DNA of 64,000 bases, taken from assembly GCA_963668495.1 (NCBI GenBank), contig OY764545.1, positions 682,001 through 746,000 on the forward strand, read 5' to 3'. Origin of the DNA: Oleispirillum sp963668495. Lineage in GTDB: Bacteria; Pseudomonadota; Alphaproteobacteria; Rhodospirillales; Rhodospirillaceae. The notes beneath the pieces are model-generated. The model had not been told where the DNA came from. It did no database searches and worked only from the letters and a program-made list of their open reading frames with translations. Positions 55,443 to 63,814 of the stretch are shown here, one piece after another. The translations under genes were made by a program, and so were the position numbers. Numbering within the stretch: the first letter of the stretch is position 1; the number at the start of each line of letters is the position of its first letter.

Positions 55443-57503
55443 ATGACCACTGCGAACCATATTCCGTCTGTTGCTGCCAATCTTGCCTGTAATGGGAATT
55501 CCAAGAAATCCAATGAGCTGGGCATGCGCGTCATGCAGGAGCGGGCGTTTGAAAAACGTGGCGAACAGTACCTGTTGATTAAGTCGCCCCCCGCATCGGG
55601 CAAAAGCCGTGCTTTGATGTTCATTGCTCTGGACAAGCTGCACAACCAAGGCGTGAAGCAGGCAATCATTGTTGTGCCTGAAAAATCCATTGGCTCCAGC
55701 TTCAACAATGAACCCCTGACCAAGTTTGGGTTTTATTGGGATTGGGAAGTTGCCGCGAAGTGGAACTTATGTAACGCACCGGGCGAAGATGGCGGCAAGG
55801 TCAGTTCGGTCAAAGCCTTCCTTGATAGTGAAGACCGGGTTCTGGTCTGCACCCATGCCACATTCCGATTTGCCGTGGATCGGTTTGGGGTGGAAGCCTT
55901 TGATGGTTGTTTGATTGCGGTGGATGAATTCCATCATGTTTCCGCCAACCCGGATAACAAGCTGGGTGCTCATTTGGGGCAGTTCATTGCCCGTAACCAA
56001 GTGCATGTGGTCGCCATGACCGGATCGTACTTCCGTGGTGATGCGGAAGCCGTGTTGTCGCCAGACGATGAAGCCAACTTTGATACGGTTACGTATACCT
56101 ATTACGAACAACTCAACGGATATGAGTATCTGAAGACCCTTGATATTGGCTACTTCTTCTATAACGGCAGCTATGCTGAGGACATTATGAAAGTCCTCAA
56201 CCCGGATGAAAAAACCATCATTCACATTCCATCGGTCAATTCCCGTGAAAGCACCAAAGACAAACATAAGGAAGTCGAACACATCATCCATGAACTGGGG
56301 GATTGGCAGGGTGTGGATACCAACACCGGCTTCCATCTGGTCAAAACGCCGACCGGCAAGATTCTGAAAATTGCTGATCTGGTAGATGACAGTAAGAACC
56401 GGGAACGTGTTGCCGCTGCACTGAAGCTGCCAGAAGCCAAAGACAATCGTGACCATGTGGATATAATCATTGCTCTTGGCATGGCAAAAGAAGGGTTTGA
56501 CTGGATTTGGTGCGAGCATGCTTTGACGGTTGGCTATCGCGCCAGTTTGACTGAAATCATTCAAATCATCGGTCGTGCTACCCGTGATGCCAAAGGTAAA
56601 ACTCATGCCCGCTTCACCAATTTGATTGCCGAACCGGATGCATCAGAAGAAGCGGTCACAGACGCGATCAACGATACATTGAAAGCCATCGCCGCCAGTT
56701 TATTGATGGAACAGGTGTTGGCTCCAAAATTCAACTTCACGCCGAAAACTGCCGACAGTGGTCCTGTGGATGGGTTTGATTATGGTGATGGTGGCTACGA
56801 CCCGACCAAAACCAACGTTGGCTTTTGTGAAGATAGTGGTGAATTCCAGATCGAAATCAAAGGATTGGTCGAACCGAAAAGTGAAACCGCCCAACGCATT
56901 TGCAAGCAGGATTTGAATGAGGTCATCACCGCATTCGTGCAGGACAAAACCGCTTTGGAACGCGGCTTATTCGACGAAGAAACCGTACCGGAACAACTGA
57001 CCCAAATCCGCATGGGCAAGATCATCAAAGACCGTTACCCAGAACTGGATACTCAAGATCAAGAAGCCGTACGCCAACATGCCATCGCCGCATTAAACCT
57101 GACGCAAAAAGCCAAGGAAGTTCTGAACTCAAATAGTGATGGACCGGAGCTTGGTGCAAATACGGCACTACTCGATGGTGTGCGGAAATATGCCATGGAC
57201 GTTCGGGACTTGGACATAGATTTAATTGACGCTATCAACCCATTCGGGGAAGCCTACTCCATCCTTGCCAAGGCAATGAACGAAGACAGCCTGAAACAGG
57301 TCGCGGCGATTATCACCGGAAAAAAGATAAACCTAACCCATGAAGAAGCACGGGAATTGGCACTGCGGGCTTTGAAATTCAAAAATGAACGTGGTCGTTT
57401 GCCGTCATTGACCGCCCAAGACCCATGGGAACAACGGATGGCAGAAGGTGTTGCTTTCCTTCAACAAAAAGCAAAAGCAGAGAAAGAAGCTGCAAATGTC
57501 TGA
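55443..57503 (+). CDS. DEAD/DEAH-box helicase of a restriction-type system
   Basis: The 686-residue SF2 helicase has Walker A PPASGKSRAL (near residue 48), motif II DEFHHV, the SAT-like VAMTGSYFRGD and motif VI QIIGRATRDAKG. The C-terminal 250 residues are helical and not recognised. It overlaps the GIY-YIG gene by 8 bp, so the two are translated together. Similar helicase plus GIY-YIG pairs occur next to MmeI-like methyltransferases in defence islands. Residues before about 30 are short for a type III Res subunit, and no PD-ExK nuclease is fused. Confidence 0.88.
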   Translation: MTTANHIPSVAANLACNGNSKKSNELGMRVMQERAFEKRGEQYLLIKSPPASGKSRALMFIALDKLHNQGVKQAIIVVPEKSIGSSFNNEPLTKFGFYWDWEVAAKWNLCNAPGEDGGKVSSVKAFLDSEDRVLVCTHATFRFAVDRFGVEAFDGCLIAVDEFHHVSANPDNKLGAHLGQFIARNQVHVVAMTGSYFRGDAEAVLSPDDEANFDTVTYTYYEQLNGYEYLKTLDIGYFFYNGSYAEDIMKVLNPDEKTIIHIPSVNSRESTKDKHKEVEHIIHELGDWQGVDTNTGFHLVKTPTGKILKIADLVDDSKNRERVAAALKLPEAKDNRDHVDIIIALGMAKEGFDWIWCEHALTVGYRASLTEIIQIIGRATRDAKGKTHARFTNLIAEPDASEEAVTDAINDTLKAIAASLLMEQVLAPKFNFTPKTADSGPVDGFDYGDGGYDPTKTNVGFCEDSGEFQIEIKGLVEPKSETAQRICKQDLNEVITAFVQDKTALERGLFDEETVPEQLTQIRMGKIIKDRYPELDTQDQEAVRQHAIAALNLTQKAKEVLNSNSDGPELGANTALLDGVRKYAMDVRDLDIDLIDAINPFGEAYSILAKAMNEDSLKQVAAIITGKKINLTHEEARELALRALKFKNERGRLPSLTAQDPWEQRMAEGVAFLQQKAKAEKEAANV

Positions 57504-58701
57504 GTTGAGTGATCTCGAACTTTTGGATGCATTGGGTGTCGACGCCACCCCGGAAAAGAAAGTCACGCGGACGCCACGTGAAGAACGCATCATTGCCGGG
57601 TTTGAAGAAATCCAGAAGTTCTATGCCGATAATGGGCGTGTGCCGGAACACGGTGAAGACCGTGACATTTTTGAACGGTTGTATGCGACCCGTTTGGACC
57701 AAATCCGTAAATCAGATGAGTGTCGGGTATTGGTGCAGGATTTGGATCATCAGGGACTTCTTCATGTCAGTGACGCCGATAACGCCGCAACCGAAGACAT
57801 CGCCGATGATGCACTGCTGGATGCATTGGGTGTGGATGTCGAGCCATCTACTAGCCCCCATGATCTGACCAAATTGCAGCACGTGAAACCCCGTGCGGTC
57901 ATCCAAGCCGAAAGACAGGCGGCTGAAGAAGTTGCCACTAGAACCAAGTGCGAAGACTTTGAAACCTTCAAACCCATTTTTGACCGCATCAGCGTAGATA
58001 TGAAATCCGGTATTCGGGAAACTCGCCCGTATCAAGATGATGGGTCTGTTGAAAAAGGCAATGTTTTCATTCTTGATGGTTTGGTCGCTTATGTTGCTGA
58101 TGTCGGTGAAGAAATTCGCGCACCTAATGGGCAATGGGACGCCCGTTTGCGCGTTATTTTTTCCAACAAAACAGAAAGTGATATGCTTCGTCGTTCACTG
58201 CAGCGTGCCCTCAATAAGGATTCATTAAGTCGTCGAATAACTGATCCATCGGCAGGACCACTGTTTGATAACACAATTGATGACGATGATAAAAACAGTG
58301 GCACAATCTATGTACTGCGTAGCAAATCACACTTGCCCATTGTCCAACAAAACCGGGAAGTCTTACATAAAATTGGCGTGACTGGTGGCAGTGTTGAACG
58401 AAGGATTGCCAACGCCGTCCATGATGCGACCTATTTGTTGGCTGATGTGGAGGTCGTTGCGACCTACCAGCTTTTCAATATCAATCGCACGAAATTGGAA
58501 AACCTAATCCACAAATTCTTCGCAAGTGCGCGATTGGATATCGGGATCAAAGATCGCTTTGGTCAGCCGGTGCAACCGCGTGAATGGTTCCTTGTGCCTC
58601 TTTACGCTATCGACCAAGCTGTTGAACACATCAAAGACGGAACAATCGACCAATACCGCTATGATCCACTGAATGCTGCGCTCGTCAGTTTGCCCGACTG
58701 A
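57496..58701 (+). CDS. GIY-YIG (T5orf172/MUG113-type) nuclease
   Basis: The start MSELSDLEL at 57496 overlaps the helicase stop; the product is 401 residues. The N-terminal half has two short acidic repeats (LDALGVD twice, at about residues 9 and 110), a possible interaction site. The C-terminal GIY-YIG domain reads NSGTIYVLRSKSHL, then LHKIGVTGGSVERRIANA, with the conserved Glu further on in TKLENLIHKFF. The family cuts DNA with one metal ion. As the only nuclease in the unit, it is the probable effector of the helicase. Confidence 0.88.
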   Translation: MSELSDLELLDALGVDATPEKKVTRTPREERIIAGFEEIQKFYADNGRVPEHGEDRDIFERLYATRLDQIRKSDECRVLVQDLDHQGLLHVSDADNAATEDIADDALLDALGVDVEPSTSPHDLTKLQHVKPRAVIQAERQAAEEVATRTKCEDFETFKPIFDRISVDMKSGIRETRPYQDDGSVEKGNVFILDGLVAYVADVGEEIRAPNGQWDARLRVIFSNKTESDMLRRSLQRALNKDSLSRRITDPSAGPLFDNTIDDDDKNSGTIYVLRSKSHLPIVQQNREVLHKIGVTGGSVERRIANAVHDATYLLADVEVVATYQLFNINRTKLENLIHKFFASARLDIGIKDRFGQPVQPREWFLVPLYAIDQAVEHIKDGTIDQYRYDPLNAALVSLPD

Positions 58702-58726
58702 TATCATTCATGACGGAGGATGCCAT

Positions 58727-59239
58727 ATGTTCGGTTTTGGTAAAAAAGACTCAGCAGCCAACAGTGATCCCGGCATCCCTGCTGAATGGCTCGAAACTGT
58801 ACAAAATGAGAAGTTCCAGAGCGCCATAGATGCTGGAATTACAGAAAGGCTGGATGCTTCACCATATGCGCTAGCAATTACGGATAAAGATTATCAGCCA
58901 CTTTGGGTCGCGCCGAGTTATCGCCGTGGCGGTAATATGTTGGTGACCGTTGATATGGATGAACACACGCCAAATGCAGGTGAAATCATTCGCACATATC
59001 ACCAGAAGATCCGCAAACTGGCACATTTTCTCCAATGCGTGTCACCGTTTACCATGCTCATTGTCACGCAGCATGATACGGCAACGGTTCACCGTGAACT
59101 GACCGAAGTTTTCGATATCAAAAAGCATTCATTCACGGTTATCGACCTGAATGACGGGTGTGGCATTGGCTGGGATGCCCTCAGCGGTGCCCTGAATGTC
59201 ATTGAACCGATGTCAATTGTCCCTGCCGATGAAGAGTAG
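58727..59239 (+). CDS. Hypothetical protein at the end of the helicase-nuclease unit
   Basis: The start at 58727 follows CGGAGGA; the product is 170 residues, soluble, beginning MFGFGKKDS. The central part (LAITDKDYQPLWVAPSYRRGG, MLIVTQHDTATVHRELTEVF) looks like an alpha/beta domain. I do not recognise the family. It lies 25 bp after the GIY-YIG gene on the same strand and is probably cotranscribed. Confidence 0.75.
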   Translation: MFGFGKKDSAANSDPGIPAEWLETVQNEKFQSAIDAGITERLDASPYALAITDKDYQPLWVAPSYRRGGNMLVTVDMDEHTPNAGEIIRTYHQKIRKLAHFLQCVSPFTMLIVTQHDTATVHRELTEVFDIKKHSFTVIDLNDGCGIGWDALSGALNVIEPMSIVPADEE

Positions 59240-59293
59240 GATGACATTTGTCAGGATTTGCCTGCACATGCGAAGAACTACCCATACACCGCT

Positions 59294-59395
59294 TCACTTC
59301 TTGTAACCAAAACGGGCACCGACTTCATAAGCGGCTTTGCGGGCTTGCTCCGGTGTTTTGCCGTCTTTCAACGCCGACTCATACTCCTCATACAT
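59294..59395 (-). pseudogene. 33-residue C-terminal fragment, probable gene remnant
   Basis: A frame encoding RWMYEEYESALKDGKTPEQ followed by ARKAAYEVGARFGYKK has strong protein-like character and ends in TGA at 59294. Upstream in the same frame, a stop at 59456 closes it. The first ATG (59395) has no ribosome site. It therefore looks like the tail of a gene whose front was lost; the parent family is unknown. Confidence 0.35.
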
Positions 59396-59455
59396 CCAAC
59401 GGGTTTGGGGATGTAATATACTGGTGAAATGCGAGGGAGTTCGGGAAACAAGCCC

Positions 59456-59944
59456 TTAGAATTTCGTGATTTTCCCCTCAATGTCTTTACAGTCCAGAGT
59501 ATAAATTCCCTTGTGGCTTCTGCGCTCCTCGCCATTGACATAAAGAGCCTCTCCATTAATTCTGTAAAGAGCATCACGAGTAGGATCAATCATATCATAC
59601 GTTGATATGATTCGAGGGGGGGGGGGGACGAATACGGTATCCACATACATCTTCTTAGGATATTCGATGTAACGTGGTTGCCGTCTTACCCATATACCCC
59701 TGCGTATAAACTCTTCATGCAGTATCGTTAGGAATTCTGATGAAATTTCATTGATCCCTTTTATAGGGCGATAATCATCAATTGCATGACTTCTCGAAAA
59801 TTCACAATATGGCTGGTACGGAATGGACGGGGTATCCAGATAAATCTGTTCTCGTAGATCAGAATTTATACTGAACATAGTCAGCATGCCCATGCAGGCG
59901 ATTGGGAAACCAAACATGCTAAGTGTTGTGTAAAACCCGCCCAT
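59456..59944 (-). CDS. Hypothetical membrane-anchored protein with a 12-C tract
   Basis: The 162-residue protein has one N-terminal hydrophobic segment (residues about 3-26) and a soluble part (YQPYCEFSRSHAIDDYRPIKG, FVPPPPRII, GIYTLDCKDIEG). Codons for Val-Pro-Pro-Pro-Pro are made by an uninterrupted run of 12 C (12 G on the plus strand, 59616-59627). No family was recognised. The two genes upstream on the same strand are also small membrane or hypothetical proteins. Confidence 0.65.
   Translation of the reverse strand: MGGFYTTLSMFGFPIACMGMLTMFSINSDLREQIYLDTPSIPYQPYCEFSRSHAIDDYRPIKGINEISSEFLTILHEEFIRRGIWVRRQPRYIEYPKKMYVDTVFVPPPPRIISTYDMIDPTRDALYRINGEALYVNGEERRSHKGIYTLDCKDIEGKITKF
59616..59627. 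repeat. 12-bp homopolymer (poly-G plus strand, poly-C coding strand)
   Basis: Twelve consecutive G sit inside the coding region of 59456-59944. Tracts of this length are hot spots for slipped-strand mispairing, so the gene may switch on and off by frameshift. Sequencing error in the tract is the alternative explanation. Confidence 0.85.
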
Positions 59945-59968
59945 TCCGTCACCTTTGCCAAATATGTA

Positions 59969-60325
59969 TTAAAAGCACATTGAAAAATACTCTTGGCGGA
60001 TCGGGAAGAAATCCTGCCGCCCGCACAGGTTCACACCGTATTCTGCGATGTAGTAAACACGCAAAAGAAACACATGAATGATTGGGAAAAACACAAAAGC
60101 CAATTTTAATGCCTTGGGCTTTTCCCTATCACGCAAAAGAACGAATGCAAGCATAAGAATGGTGTTCATGGCGAGTAACAATATCGACATCCAAAAACCA
60201 TCTTCGTAAGCAAGTAGCGTTTCCGGTTTCATTACACCATACTCCGTGGCTCCAAATGCCATAAACCACAGACACAGATGCCACCCCCAAATAAGGGGGA
60301 AAAATGATCGTTCTCTAAGTCGCAC
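59969..60325 (-). CDS. Small membrane protein, unknown function
   Basis: The 118-residue protein has three membrane helices (residues about 9-30, 40-62 and 72-95) and a Phe/Tyr-rich C-terminus. It has the look of an island-encoded integral membrane protein; no family recognised. It lies between two hypothetical genes on the same strand. Confidence 0.65.
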   Translation of the reverse strand: MRLRERSFFPLIWGWHLCLWFMAFGATEYGVMKPETLLAYEDGFWMSILLLAMNTILMLAFVLLRDREKPKALKLAFVFFPIIHVFLLRVYYIAEYGVNLCGRQDFFPIRQEYFSMCF

Positions 60326-60338
60326 GTTGACTGCTCCT

Positions 60339-60545
60339 TTATTCTAGCAACAACCGCATACGCTCTAGTTTTTGCATGAGATCAAGACCGTAATTGGAAA
60401 TCCCGCTTTTGTCCGCTTCATTTAAGTCTTTATCAGGCTGCAACAAAGGGTGGTGCTCACCCATGTTATACATATACCCAAGTCGCTTTATTTGATCATC
60501 CGTTAATGGCTGCTCTCGCTGTTCAGGAAAGACATTGTCCCGCAT
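60339..60545 (-). CDS. Short hypothetical protein
   Basis: A 68-residue soluble protein (start MRDNVFPEQRE) with a helical C-terminus (GLDLMQKLERMRLLLE). An in-frame TTG at 60587 would add 14 residues but lies inside the 51-bp inverted repeat. The gene may have lost its original 5' end when that repeat arrived. Function unknown. Confidence 0.5.
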   Translation of the reverse strand: MRDNVFPEQREQPLTDDQIKRLGYMYNMGEHHPLLQPDKDLNEADKSGISNYGLDLMQKLERMRLLLE

Positions 60546-60576
60546 CTCAGCAAAGTGACGTGTGCCGTGACTTTTG

Positions 60577-60627
60577 GGGTAGACCAAATGGTAGACTACA
60601 GATGCACCTTCATCTTTACCAAACGTG
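60577..60627 (+). repeat. 51-bp inverted repeat, left copy
   Basis: The sequence matches the reverse complement of 63587-63637 at 50 of 51 positions. It covers the start codon and first 13 codons of an integrase gene. The two copies enclose 2.96 kb that holds the FGE-like gene and the integrase remnant. Confidence 0.9.
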
Positions 60628-60788
60628 ACGTTTATTATTTCACGCGGCGGGTGCCCGATGACCTTCGTGAACAGTATCGATGCCCACGTATTGTGATGTC
60701 TTTACGGACAAAATCGAAAAAAGCTGCGCAAATGAAAGCCATCAGTCTGGCATCCAAACTGGATGAGGATTGGTTGATGTTTTATTAG
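60588..60788 (+). pseudogene. N-terminal fragment of a tyrosine integrase
   Basis: The 66-residue frame (CTFIFTKRDVYYFTRRVPDD, then MSLRTKSKKAAQMKAISLAS) is the N-terminal DNA-binding part of a phage-type integrase and stops at TAG without core or catalytic domains. Its first 13 codons lie in the 51-bp inverted repeat shared with the integrase remnant next to tRNA-Arg. Confidence 0.7.
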
Positions 60789-60828
60789 GGACGACGATTT
60801 GCAATTCGCCGCCCCTGTGCTCTATTAC

Positions 60829-62712
60829 CTATGCCACCAATTCATAAATCATTCTAAAACCGACTTTTTTTGACTTATATTTCCCCGTGCTATGCGGTGT
60901 AAAACGATCACGGGTTGCTGAAACGCTGAATCCGGGCGCTGACATAAGGGAATTCAAGGTAAAGCAATTGATTGCAGCTGCTTTCTGCTGCAGCCATTCA
61001 CCAAAGTGTGGTGAATTCAAGAAGCGAAGCCCTTCGGGGCTATTAACCCATGAAATGTTGGCTGTATTATATCTCAATTCCAGCGACTGGAAGTCTTCAT
61101 GGGACATGCAGGGGGGATGTCCATCAATTTGCGTGCCGTCTGGGTGGTAAAAAACGCAAAGACGTTTCTTCCACGAAGCCATGTAAGACTTCTCATATGA
61201 CGTCATTTCTTCATCTTTTTTCCTATACACCAGCTTCATATCCAGTGATGAATCATCATCCCGTTTTTTGGTTGTATCATGCGAATCTAAGCAAGAGGCA
61301 ACGTGACGATACTCATGTTCTTTCAACAACCTAACTGGCAACCGCTTTTTTTTGCTGATCCATGCCGTGTATGCCATGGCATCATACCACGTAACAGCTG
61401 CGGGCAAATTCGGCGCATCTAGATTGACCGTTTCCCAGTGATCAACGCCAGCCTTTCGGCTGTAATGTGCATAGAGTTCATTGTGGATAGTCATGAAGCT
61501 TCTAAACTCGTCAATTGTCACAAGTTGTGAGACAGCAAACGCTTTTCCTTCAATCATCACTTTGTGAAAACCGGGTGTCATTGGCGCGGCGTCGTTCAGG
61601 GGTTCGTATTGTCTCTTGTCGATCAAATATCTTTTCAGAAGCTCATCTTGACCGGGGTAGTTGTTGAGTTGCCCACCAGAAGCATAAAACTCAGATTCAG
61701 CATTATGGCGATCCAATTCCAACCATCCGGTATAGGGCTTCCTGTTTCGCTTGTCTTTGTGGCTAGTAGGGAAGTACAGCCATCGCTGAAAATCGTACTC
61801 TTTGTCGGTTGTAGGGACATCGGCAATCTTCAAAAAATTACCGTAAGTATGGTGGTTAAAGCTATTGTCCCGCATGTTCCGGAAGACAAAATCGTATGCT
61901 TTGTTCGCTCCTTTCAGGAAGATCAGATTGTCATTGTAGGGGAGGACATTGACCCAGCCGTGATCGAAGTTTTTCACAAGTGACATCAGTAGAAGACCTG
62001 CTTGAATTAAGCGTTGGTTATCTTCCGGTGCACCATCATATCCTTGTGGATAATACTCCTGACCTAATGCACCCTCTGGCATATAATCGTCTAGAAAATC
62101 AAGGAACTGATCACCAACAAGGTTCTGGAAACAAAGCATATTACCCCAGCTTAAAACAGCGTCTTCAGTTGCAATGGCGTAACTTGCAGGCGGTATGTTT
62201 TTGCCTTCCGGAAGCTCTACTTCATGCAATTCACTGAACGTGATCAGGTGTCTTTGTAACCGTACTGCATCCTCAAACCACAAGACTTTATAGTCAGGAT
62301 GATTGCGAGCAACCTGCAGCCAATCCCACCATTCGATGCCTTGACCAGTAAATATGCGTTTTGGTAATGCTCGGTCTTTGCGAAACAGTCGATCTGCAAC
62401 TTGGTGATATGTGAATGAGCCAAATGCATCAAGTGTATGATGTTTGACAAGCCCTAGGCGCTCTTTCAGGTCATGCTTCATCAAAAACGGACGGAGGTTT
62501 TCTTTGAATTCATGTGCAAATTTTGATGCGTCATTAAAGCCTAGTGCCTTACACAGCGCTCCACGTATGGTTTCAGGATTTACATTCTCACGGTCTGTTA
62601 CTGAATTTCTGATAGATGCCTTGATGGCATTGGGTGTCACATCGACCACAGGGACTTGGTGGTACAACTCAAGTGGTAGAAATTTAGAAGACTTTTTGTG
62701 AGTAGAGGTCAT
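60829..62712 (-). CDS. Large protein with a C-terminal FGE-sulfatase-like domain
   Basis: The 627-residue protein starts MTSTHKK behind GGGAG. The last 240 residues have the formylglycine-generating-enzyme-like fold, as shown by FAVSQLVTIDEFRSFM, LPAAVTWYDAMAYTAWISKK, LPVRLLKEHEYRHVA and the terminal VGFRMIYEL. The N-terminal 390 residues are mostly helical and not recognised. FGE-like domains are used as ligand- or protein-binding modules (C-type-lectin-like) as well as enzymes; the catalytic Cys pair is not evident. It sits inside the 51-bp inverted repeats with AT-rich composition, so it is probably mobile cargo. Confidence 0.78.
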   Translation of the reverse strand: MTSTHKKSSKFLPLELYHQVPVVDVTPNAIKASIRNSVTDRENVNPETIRGALCKALGFNDASKFAHEFKENLRPFLMKHDLKERLGLVKHHTLDAFGSFTYHQVADRLFRKDRALPKRIFTGQGIEWWDWLQVARNHPDYKVLWFEDAVRLQRHLITFSELHEVELPEGKNIPPASYAIATEDAVLSWGNMLCFQNLVGDQFLDFLDDYMPEGALGQEYYPQGYDGAPEDNQRLIQAGLLLMSLVKNFDHGWVNVLPYNDNLIFLKGANKAYDFVFRNMRDNSFNHHTYGNFLKIADVPTTDKEYDFQRWLYFPTSHKDKRNRKPYTGWLELDRHNAESEFYASGGQLNNYPGQDELLKRYLIDKRQYEPLNDAAPMTPGFHKVMIEGKAFAVSQLVTIDEFRSFMTIHNELYAHYSRKAGVDHWETVNLDAPNLPAAVTWYDAMAYTAWISKKKRLPVRLLKEHEYRHVASCLDSHDTTKKRDDDSSLDMKLVYRKKDEEMTSYEKSYMASWKKRLCVFYHPDGTQIDGHPPCMSHEDFQSLELRYNTANISWVNSPEGLRFLNSPHFGEWLQQKAAAINCFTLNSLMSAPGFSVSATRDRFTPHSTGKYKSKKVGFRMIYELVA

Positions 62713-62885
62713 AGCAAATGCTCCCATGAACTATCTTCGTAGGATCTGGCAAATGCTATATCAAAGGATGGTCCGACGGATGTCTGCTTCCACGAAGAAA
62801 ATGAGCAGCCGCACCTCAGTCATCACCTAGATGAATGAAATCATAGAAGCTTCTATATGGCAATTAAAAAAAGATTTGCATTTTG

Positions 62886-63626
62886 TTAATTTGAGATGAG
62901 CATCTTATTCATCCACGTATCCAGCACTTGGATCGGGTAACCTGAGCCATAGGTTTCACCCACACCGTCCACACTCCAACCACCAATGCGATCAATAATG
63001 TCCGGCGGGCATTCTACTGCTCGAAGCCGATCCCGCAGGCTATGACGGAAAGAGTGGACAACGCACCCTTTGGGCACTCTTGGACGTAGCCACTTGTTCA
63101 AAGCTGCACTGGAAGAATTAACCTTACATTGGTCATGACTGCAGTACTTTGGAAACAGAAATTCCGTGTCAGAAGCTGCCATGGACCTTTTCACAGCCCA
63201 TAGTGCAAATCCAACCAACGGCTTCTCCCAAACGCATACCGGTATCACTGATTAGTGCATTGAGCCAACGGGGTTCATCATCTAATCGCCGACACTGCTT
63301 TTGCAATTCAGTCAGAACATCTTCTGGAAATGGGAACCATTTTTTCGGTGCTTCATCGATATTTGGACCAAGATAGATACCGGAAAATGTGCGGATTTCC
63401 GCCATTCCCAATTCTTTGCTCACAATGTTCACAATGGCACGAATGACTGCAAATGTTCGTTGAATTGAAGATTTGCTCAAACCACGTTCGGCAAAAACGT
63501 CCCTTAACTCGTTGGCTTCAACCCTTGATGTATGTATCTAACGGTTTATCGCCGTGCAATTTGATTAGGTAGTCAACCGATCTTTCCACGTTTGGTAAAG
63601 ATGAAGGTGCATCTGTGGTCTACCAT
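62886..63626 (-). pseudogene. Degenerate tyrosine integrase next to tRNA-Arg
   Basis: Minus-strand fragments in different frames make up one integrase. A start (MVDHRCTFIFTKRGKIG, stop at 63573) is followed by a core-binding segment (FAERGLSKSSIQRTFAVI, to 63169 with the catalytic Arg in DTGMRLGEAVG), then a frameshift, then the catalytic end (VVHSFRHSLRDRL with HxxR; GSGY for the Tyr region) to 62886. At least two frameshifts and a deletion after codon 17 make it inactive. It lies 67 bp from the tRNA-Arg gene, so it marks an old integration there. Confidence 0.85.
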
Positions 63627-63637
63627 TTGGTCTACCC
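63587..63637 (-). repeat. 51-bp inverted repeat, right copy
   Basis: Reverse-complement partner of 60577-60627, with one mismatch. It covers the start of the degenerate integrase gene and lies 56 bp from the tRNA-Arg gene. Confidence 0.9.
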
Positions 63638-63692
63638 TTTTGGTCGCAACACTAGTTTCATGCCGCAATATCAAAAGGTTATGGGATGGTAG

Positions 63693-63769
63693 TGGTGACC
63701 CCGAGAGGATTCGAACCTCCGACCCTCGGATTAGGAATCCGATGCTCTATCCTGCTGAGCTACGGGGCC
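63693..63769 (-). tRNA. tRNA-Arg (anticodon CCT)
   Basis: On the minus strand the acceptor GGCCCCG pairs with CGGGGTC, followed by discriminator A and an encoded CCA. The anticodon stem CGGAT/ATCCG encloses loop TTCCTAA, giving CCT. The T-arm GGAGGTTCGAATCCTCT is present. The integrase remnant lies at its 3' side, as expected for an integration target. No second copy of its 3' end was found in the window. Confidence 0.93.
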
Positions 63770-63814
63770 ATGGCTATTGCGAATACCAAACGATGCCCGG
63801 AAATGCCAGTTTTT

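Noticed and set aside
60829..62712. Diversity-generating retroelement target (FGE-like fold at C-terminus)
   Set aside because: No reverse transcriptase gene, template repeat or accessory gene was found nearby.
59240..63692. Second attachment repeat for the tRNA-Arg integration
   Set aside because: I looked for another copy of the tRNA-Arg 3' end on the lower-coordinate side, including around 48.6-48.9 kb, and found none; the far boundary of that island remains undefined.
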